Assembly (NCBI GenBank): GCA_918797485.1
Contig: CAKKNE010000002.1
Span: forward strand, 3,128,501 to 3,192,500
Reading direction: 5' to 3'
DNA length: 64,000 bases
Source: Pelagomonas calceolata
Taxonomy: Eukaryota > Sar > Pelagophyceae > Pelagomonadales > Pelagomonadaceae
Below the pieces are notes generated by a model. It saw nothing but the letters and a program-made list of their open reading frames with translations, was not told the origin of the DNA and ran no database searches. The number at the start of each line of letters is the position of its first letter. The stretch's first letter is position 1. This document shows positions 60,136-64,000 of this stretch, in pieces. Made by a program: the position numbers and the translations under genes.

Positions 60136-62619
60136 CTAGCTCCTCCCGAACGTCGACAGCGACGACACGCCGAGCCGGAGCCGCTCGGACAGGTCGTTGG
60201 ACGACGCCGCGGCCGGCGGCGGGCTCTGCGATCGGACCTGCTCCTCGGCCGCAGATCTAGCAGTCGCCGCGTCGGCCCCAAACGTCTCGAGCGTGAACGC
60301 GATCTCGGCGCGCTTCATGCCTTTCACAGCGCACACGCGCGCCAGGTCTTTCTCGGAGCCGTCAGGCCACATAATCTTGAAGCGCTCCACCAACGCGTCC
60401 GTCGGCGTGCCCACGAGTTTTAGTAAAGTTTCGACCTTGGCGCTCTCTGATAGTATAAATTTGTTGTACGCGGCCGGCGCCGGAGGTGATGACTCGTCTC
60501 CCATGGTTGGCAGTGCCAACAGAGCGGGCTTCAGGGAATGCAGATCCAACAATAACTGATGCGTGCCCATCTCGTTGATGCGTTTTTGGGTTCTTATGAG
60601 ATCATAATATTTCGCGAAAAACGCGGAAGCAAACTTGTCGCAAAAGTTGCGGAAGTATAGAGGAGACAGCAACGCCCTAACCGCGGGCGCCACCCGCTTG
60701 ATCGCCTTCACGACGTCGCCCACGTACACGCTTTCTTCGTCGATCGTGTCGAGGACGCCCCATTTTGCGGTCTTAGCTTTGCGCAAGGCAGGCGCGATCG
60801 CGGTCTCCAACGCCCCGACCACTTTCGTGACCGCTCTGGCAACCACATCATGGAACGCGTCCTCCACTTGAGTGAGATCGACCCTTTCTCGGTACTGGTC
60901 GTCGATCTTACCTCGCACGATCTCGGCCAGCTGCCCCGCGGTCTCGGCGCAGTATTCCGCCGTGTTCAAACAGTAGCAGGCCGCCTCCGCATCATTAATC
61001 GCGAGGTCCTCGCCATCCGACTCGTTCTGCTCGGTTTGATGCCGCTTCATGGCATCTAACAAAACGCGCGCCCCTCGCGACGAGGACTTTTGTTGTTGCG
61101 GCGCGTCCACAACATCTAGCAAACCCCCAAGCCGCGCCGCATAACTCTTCAAACACTCACCAAAGGCTCGGTGGAGTTTAAAGAAGGTCTGGCCCGTCGT
61201 TAACGCGGTACACCGCCTCACGCTCGTCTTGATATAAGCAAACACATGCACGGAAGAAGCCAGCACCGGCAGAGCCCCGTCCCGGTCCACGGCGTCCTCG
61301 GACACGGTCCGTTGGAGCACATCCTCCAAATTCTGCTTCTCCAATGAAATATAACCGTCCATGAACGGGTCAAAAACACTACTCAGTGCACCTAAGATTT
61401 TTGTTCTCGCGAGCCCGTCTTCTTCCTCTTTGGCTCGCTTGTCCTCCTGCACCCGTTGTAACTGCGCATCGGTCAGGTGGTCCTCGTTGATTTCACTCTC
61501 CTCAGAAGGAGGCTCCCTTCTCAGTGCGGCTTCGTCATCTTCCACCGACTGCTGGGCCTCCTTCTCGAAGACCAAGGCTTTCTGGAGAGCTGTGAGCACG
61601 GGCGCGACGCCCTCGTTCTCTCCGGATGATAGGACATCGAGGAGCATTTCTCGTGATCTTGCTGCAAACGCTAATACTAATCGTTTCTCGACGCGCCATT
61701 TCGCGGGTAGTTTGACGGCGTAGGTCTCCCGGTACTTCTTGAGCACTCGCCGGATCCAGGCGAAGCGCCGATCCACATTTTCTAGTGTAGAATCTTCACC
61801 ACCCTTCGGGAACAGTTTTCGATAGGGCTGCAATTGCCTCGCCACAAAGGCCGAGACCTGCCTTTCTCGAGCCGCAGGACCCAGAGCATCGACAACGAGA
61901 CAGCAGTCCCGCAAGCCCCCATACGCATCAAAACCATCAATGGTGCTATTCTCGGACAATATCGAGGCCTTCTCAAAGGCCCCGAAGACCTCTTGTTTTA
62001 ACCTAGAACGCACCTGTTCCACGTCTTGCGACAAGGACGCCACCCGTGGCACGTTCCCGAAGGGCGCAAAATAAGTTTCCAAGTGGCCGATGGCATCTAA
62101 CAGGTTGGCCGCCTCGCCGTACCTCTTTTGTGCTACCGCGTCTTTGAGTTGCGCGGACGCCGCATGAAGCATGTGGAGCCGTTTTAAAGCTGTTATCGTT
62201 CTCTGTAGATTCCGTTTCGCGCGATCTAGATCTTTTATATCTGCACAAATTTCCCTGACCAAGTTCTCGCTCTCCGAGGCCTTGGTCTTGATGGACGCGA
62301 CCCGTGTGCAAAGTTCGGCCATGGCCTCGCGCGCCGTCGCGATGTCCTTCGTCGCTCGTGCGCCCGCTTCGGCCTGGGCGTGGACCGCTTTACTAATCTC
62401 CAGATCTAGTTGTGATACTTGTTCCGCGGCGTCCTCGATGCGTGGTTCGAGCGACGGCAAGGACCGCTCGTTCGGAAACAACACGTTTAGATACGCGACC
62501 GGGTCAAAATCAGTGGCATCTAGTGGATCTTCGCTCGGCAGCACGTCCGCCAAATTCTGTTGCTGCTGGTCGGACATCGAGGGCAGCTTGCGCGGCGGGT
62601 CCGTCGCGGGGGCGGCCAT
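60136..62619 (-). CDS. VPS53: VPS53, subunit of the GARP/EARP tethering complex
   Basis: 827 aa. The N-terminal third matches VPS53 closely: YLNVLFPNERSLPSLEPRIE, then a long coiled coil (AMAELCTRVASIKTKASESE ... REICADIKDLDRAKRNLQRT ITALKRLHML) and KRYGEAANLLDAIGHLETYF. VPS53 joins VPS51, VPS52 and VPS54 to tether endosome-derived vesicles at the trans-Golgi network, and VPS51/52/50 on recycling endosomes. The middle and C-terminal helical-rod part is present, with an acidic linker near 365-410, and the protein ends with a serine-rich tail (SNDLSERLRLGVSSLSTFGR). Length agrees with the family (about 700-830). Convergent with the dynein-like gene, 282 bases between stop codons with nothing recognisable in between. 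Confidence 0.92.
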   Translation of the reverse strand: MAAPATDPPRKLPSMSDQQQQNLADVLPSEDPLDATDFDPVAYLNVLFPNERSLPSLEPRIEDAAEQVSQLDLEISKAVHAQAEAGARATKDIATAREAMAELCTRVASIKTKASESENLVREICADIKDLDRAKRNLQRTITALKRLHMLHAASAQLKDAVAQKRYGEAANLLDAIGHLETYFAPFGNVPRVASLSQDVEQVRSRLKQEVFGAFEKASILSENSTIDGFDAYGGLRDCCLVVDALGPAARERQVSAFVARQLQPYRKLFPKGGEDSTLENVDRRFAWIRRVLKKYRETYAVKLPAKWRVEKRLVLAFAARSREMLLDVLSSGENEGVAPVLTALQKALVFEKEAQQSVEDDEAALRREPPSEESEINEDHLTDAQLQRVQEDKRAKEEEDGLARTKILGALSSVFDPFMDGYISLEKQNLEDVLQRTVSEDAVDRDGALPVLASSVHVFAYIKTSVRRCTALTTGQTFFKLHRAFGECLKSYAARLGGLLDVVDAPQQQKSSSRGARVLLDAMKRHQTEQNESDGEDLAINDAEAACYCLNTAEYCAETAGQLAEIVRGKIDDQYRERVDLTQVEDAFHDVVARAVTKVVGALETAIAPALRKAKTAKWGVLDTIDEESVYVGDVVKAIKRVAPAVRALLSPLYFRNFCDKFASAFFAKYYDLIRTQKRINEMGTHQLLLDLHSLKPALLALPTMGDESSPPAPAAYNKFILSESAKVETLLKLVGTPTDALVERFKIMWPDGSEKDLARVCAVKGMKRAEIAFTLETFGADAATARSAAEEQVRSQSPPPAAASSNDLSERLRLGVSSLSTFGRS

Positions 62620-63039
62620 GTTATGTTGTTTCTTCTACTATGTGCTGCCGCTGGTCTGCCGCGAGGTTGGCTTCTGTTGTAGCGCTCGTCTGCTGGTCGC
62701 GCACGGGTGCGTCGCGTCGCGCCAGGCGGTGGTCCAGCCGAGGTGAGGGTTACGAGCTGGCAGCTTGCACGGTTTGAGCGCGGTGTCAGCTGGCGATCTG
62801 TAGAGCAATAGAAATCGCATTCAGAGCCTATGAAACGGCAGGCGCGCGGAGGCCGCGAGCGCGACCTGGACCAAAATTGCGCTAGCGGCCTGTAAGACAC
62901 TAGCAATCAGGCGGGTTTTGAGCGTTTTTACGCGGTCAAGCGCTGACGCGCGGTCCCCCCGAGGCGAGGCTCCTCCGACGAGTCCTACTCCACCCGCCAC
63001 GCCGTCGCCGCGGCGCACTGGAATCGACATCGTAGCAAC
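62620..63039. promoter_or_regulatory. Intergenic region upstream of VPS53
   Basis: 420 bases between the VPS53 start codon and the 3' end of the next minus-strand gene. No gene seen. Carries a 24-bp CTAG-bounded repeat at 62881-62904, about 260 bases upstream of the VPS53 ATG. Confidence 0.35.
62881..62904 (-). repeat. 24-bp CTAG-bounded repeat, copy 5
   Basis: Begins GCTAGCGGCCTG and ends TAAGACACTAGC. It is the exact reverse complement of the copy at 39590 and is preceded by AAAATTGC. Confidence 0.8.
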
Positions 63040-64000
63040 TTAGCTCCCCCGCGTCGGCTCCCACGGCCGCTGCGGGATCTGCGCGCGCGCCCGATCTCTC
63101 AACACGCAGAGCATCTCGCGCTTGTATTTTTCTTGGGACGGCCGCTTGCTCAGACACGACCAGGGCCCCTCGCCGAGCTCCCTATCTTTGTCATCTTCCC
63201 TAATGAGCGCGACGTTCTGTGTGAGTTCCGGCGTGTTGTCGCCGATGTCGCAGATCTTGTACGCGCGCGTGCAGAGCATGCGGTTGATGCGCGTCGCGAC
63301 GTCGCTATTCCTTAAACCTTTGTCCTTCTGGAACATCGTGGGTGGCGCCACGGCCGGCGAGACCTTGGCCGTCGTCCTTCTAGAGCGTTTTGTCGAGGTC
63401 AGCGACTTGCGCGAAGCTGTTTGAGAACCGCCGAAGCCCACTCTAAGAGGCTTCCTCGCAACTAAGGGATACATGACGCGCATCTTTTTAATGCGGTCCT
63501 CGCGAAAGGCCAACACGCGCTGCTGCATCTCGTGGAAGCGCATGGTCCCGTCCGGCGACGTCTCCACCCCTTCAAAGATGTCCCTGACCTCATCTTTTGA
63601 CAACTGCGGCATGAGGCCCTTGCCCCGCTTCGACTTCATACGCGCGTCAGCTTGACTTATCAATTCGTTCTGCTGCTCCTCACTCAACGTGCATAGGGCC
63701 CTCCCTTCTGAGACGTAAACCTGCAGGCAGTCCTCCCTTTCAAACTGGTGGCACATCGCGTCTAATTCCCACCTCCCCAAAACATGCTGGCCCTTCGGGC
63801 CACTTCGTAACTGCTGCTGTCGGTCTAACGGTCCATAGAACCCAAATGCGTACAATCTTCCAGTGGACAGCGGGTGGTAGAGGTCCGCCGGGAAGACGAA
63901 GCTGATGAGGTCGTCGATCGACACTAAACTCTCTGGATTTTCACCCTCGAAGCCCGTTAACGCGAACCTTGTGCGCTGGGGCTCCGGCTCCTGGTCTAGG
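63040..64000 (-). CDS. Unrecognised EF-hand-like protein, 5' end outside the window
   Basis: The frame is open from the right edge to a stop at 63040, about 319 codons. It reads LDQEPEPQRTRFALTGFEGE, NPESLVSIDDLISFVFPADL, YHPLSTGRLYAFGFYGPLDR and so on. The segment LSKDEVRDIFEGVETSPDGT then MRFHEMQQRVLAFREDRIKK is an EF-hand-like helix-loop-helix, with Asp, Ser and Gly in loop positions but not a full calcium ligand set. A basic Ser/Thr-rich stretch (ASRKSLTSTKRSRRTTAK) follows. The style resembles EF-hand proteins of protist axonemes, but I cannot assign a family. No ATG is visible within the window that would clearly be the start; the sequence upstream of the first Met-like codon is already protein-like. 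Confidence 0.65.
   Translation of the reverse strand, partial: LDQEPEPQRTRFALTGFEGENPESLVSIDDLISFVFPADLYHPLSTGRLYAFGFYGPLDRQQQLRSGPKGQHVLGRWELDAMCHQFEREDCLQVYVSEGRALCTLSEEQQNELISQADARMKSKRGKGLMPQLSKDEVRDIFEGVETSPDGTMRFHEMQQRVLAFREDRIKKMRVMYPLVARKPLRVGFGGSQTASRKSLTSTKRSRRTTAKVSPAVAPPTMFQKDKGLRNSDVATRINRMLCTRAYKICDIGDNTPELTQNVALIREDDKDRELGEGPWSCLSKRPSQEKYKREMLCVLRDRARAQIPQRPWEPTRGS

Noticed and set aside
1-64000. CRISPR arrays, rRNA and tRNA genes
   Set aside because: No regularly spaced short repeats with unique spacers, no rRNA-like conserved blocks and no cloverleaf with a convincing T-loop were recognised by eye; a covariance-model scan would be needed to exclude diverged tRNAs.

Overview
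This is a GC-rich nuclear segment of a eukaryotic alga, most likely a stramenopile close to the pelagophytes (Aureococcus/Pelagomonas type). The evidence is: cytosolic ribosomal protein genes (uS13/RPS18, uL30/RPL7); a cycloartenol-type oxidosqualene cyclase; a plastid-style leader with an ASAF-like motif on an FAD monooxygenase; DUF285/BspA repeat proteins; a dynein heavy chain; very compact, mostly single-exon genes on both strands; and short transposon-like introns of the introner-element kind known from pelagophytes and Micromonas. The taxonomic placement is inference.

Layout. 1-7.7 kb: 5' end of RPS18 (minus), cycloartenol synthase with one 65-nt intron, a small basic protein, a KMO-like FAD monooxygenase, a histidine phosphatase and an unrecognised 206-aa protein. 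8-22 kb: a giant secreted/membrane protein of about 3800 aa (lectin-like domains, DUF285 arrays, PKD/REJ-like region, several membrane segments, SAM domain, EF-hands), then an SH3-SAP-OmpA-like protein tail-to-tail with it. 22.5-31.4 kb: a 1783-aa LRR-IQ protein, an MRH-domain ER protein, RPL7 and a COQ11-like atypical SDR. 31.4-33.6 kb: a doubtful small gene and a 1.6-kb gene-poor stretch with decayed repeats. 33.6-41.3 kb: a histone deacetylase, a Tudor plus PARP-type zinc-finger protein, two unrecognised small genes and a secreted IPT/beta-propeller protein. 41.4-43.9 kb: a 1.24-kb inverted-repeat element just upstream of a broken NCS2 nucleobase transporter gene. 44-64 kb: organellar bL36, an uninterrupted 15.2-kb dynein heavy chain-like gene with a degenerate AAA1 site, the GARP subunit VPS53, and the 3' part of a gene leaving the window.

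The most interesting system is a family of short inverted-repeat elements that act as introns. Copies at 18258-18460 and 30698-30852 are flanked by 8-bp target duplications. Removing each element plus one target copy restores an uninterrupted reading frame exactly: the element supplies the 3' CACAG acceptor and the duplicated host sequence supplies the donor (GT in one case, GC in the other). The two are inserted in opposite orientations, yet both ends carry the same acceptor-bearing repeat. A third copy (43303-43452) has an intact left end but no right end and sits where the NCS2 gene has lost its middle. A second, unrelated signal is a 24-bp CTAG-bounded repeat found five times, always in intergenic sequence close to gene starts.

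Reading frames were taken from ATG codons; several long open frames begin at GTG or TTG upstream, and those extensions were not accepted. No tRNA, rRNA or CRISPR array was recognised.
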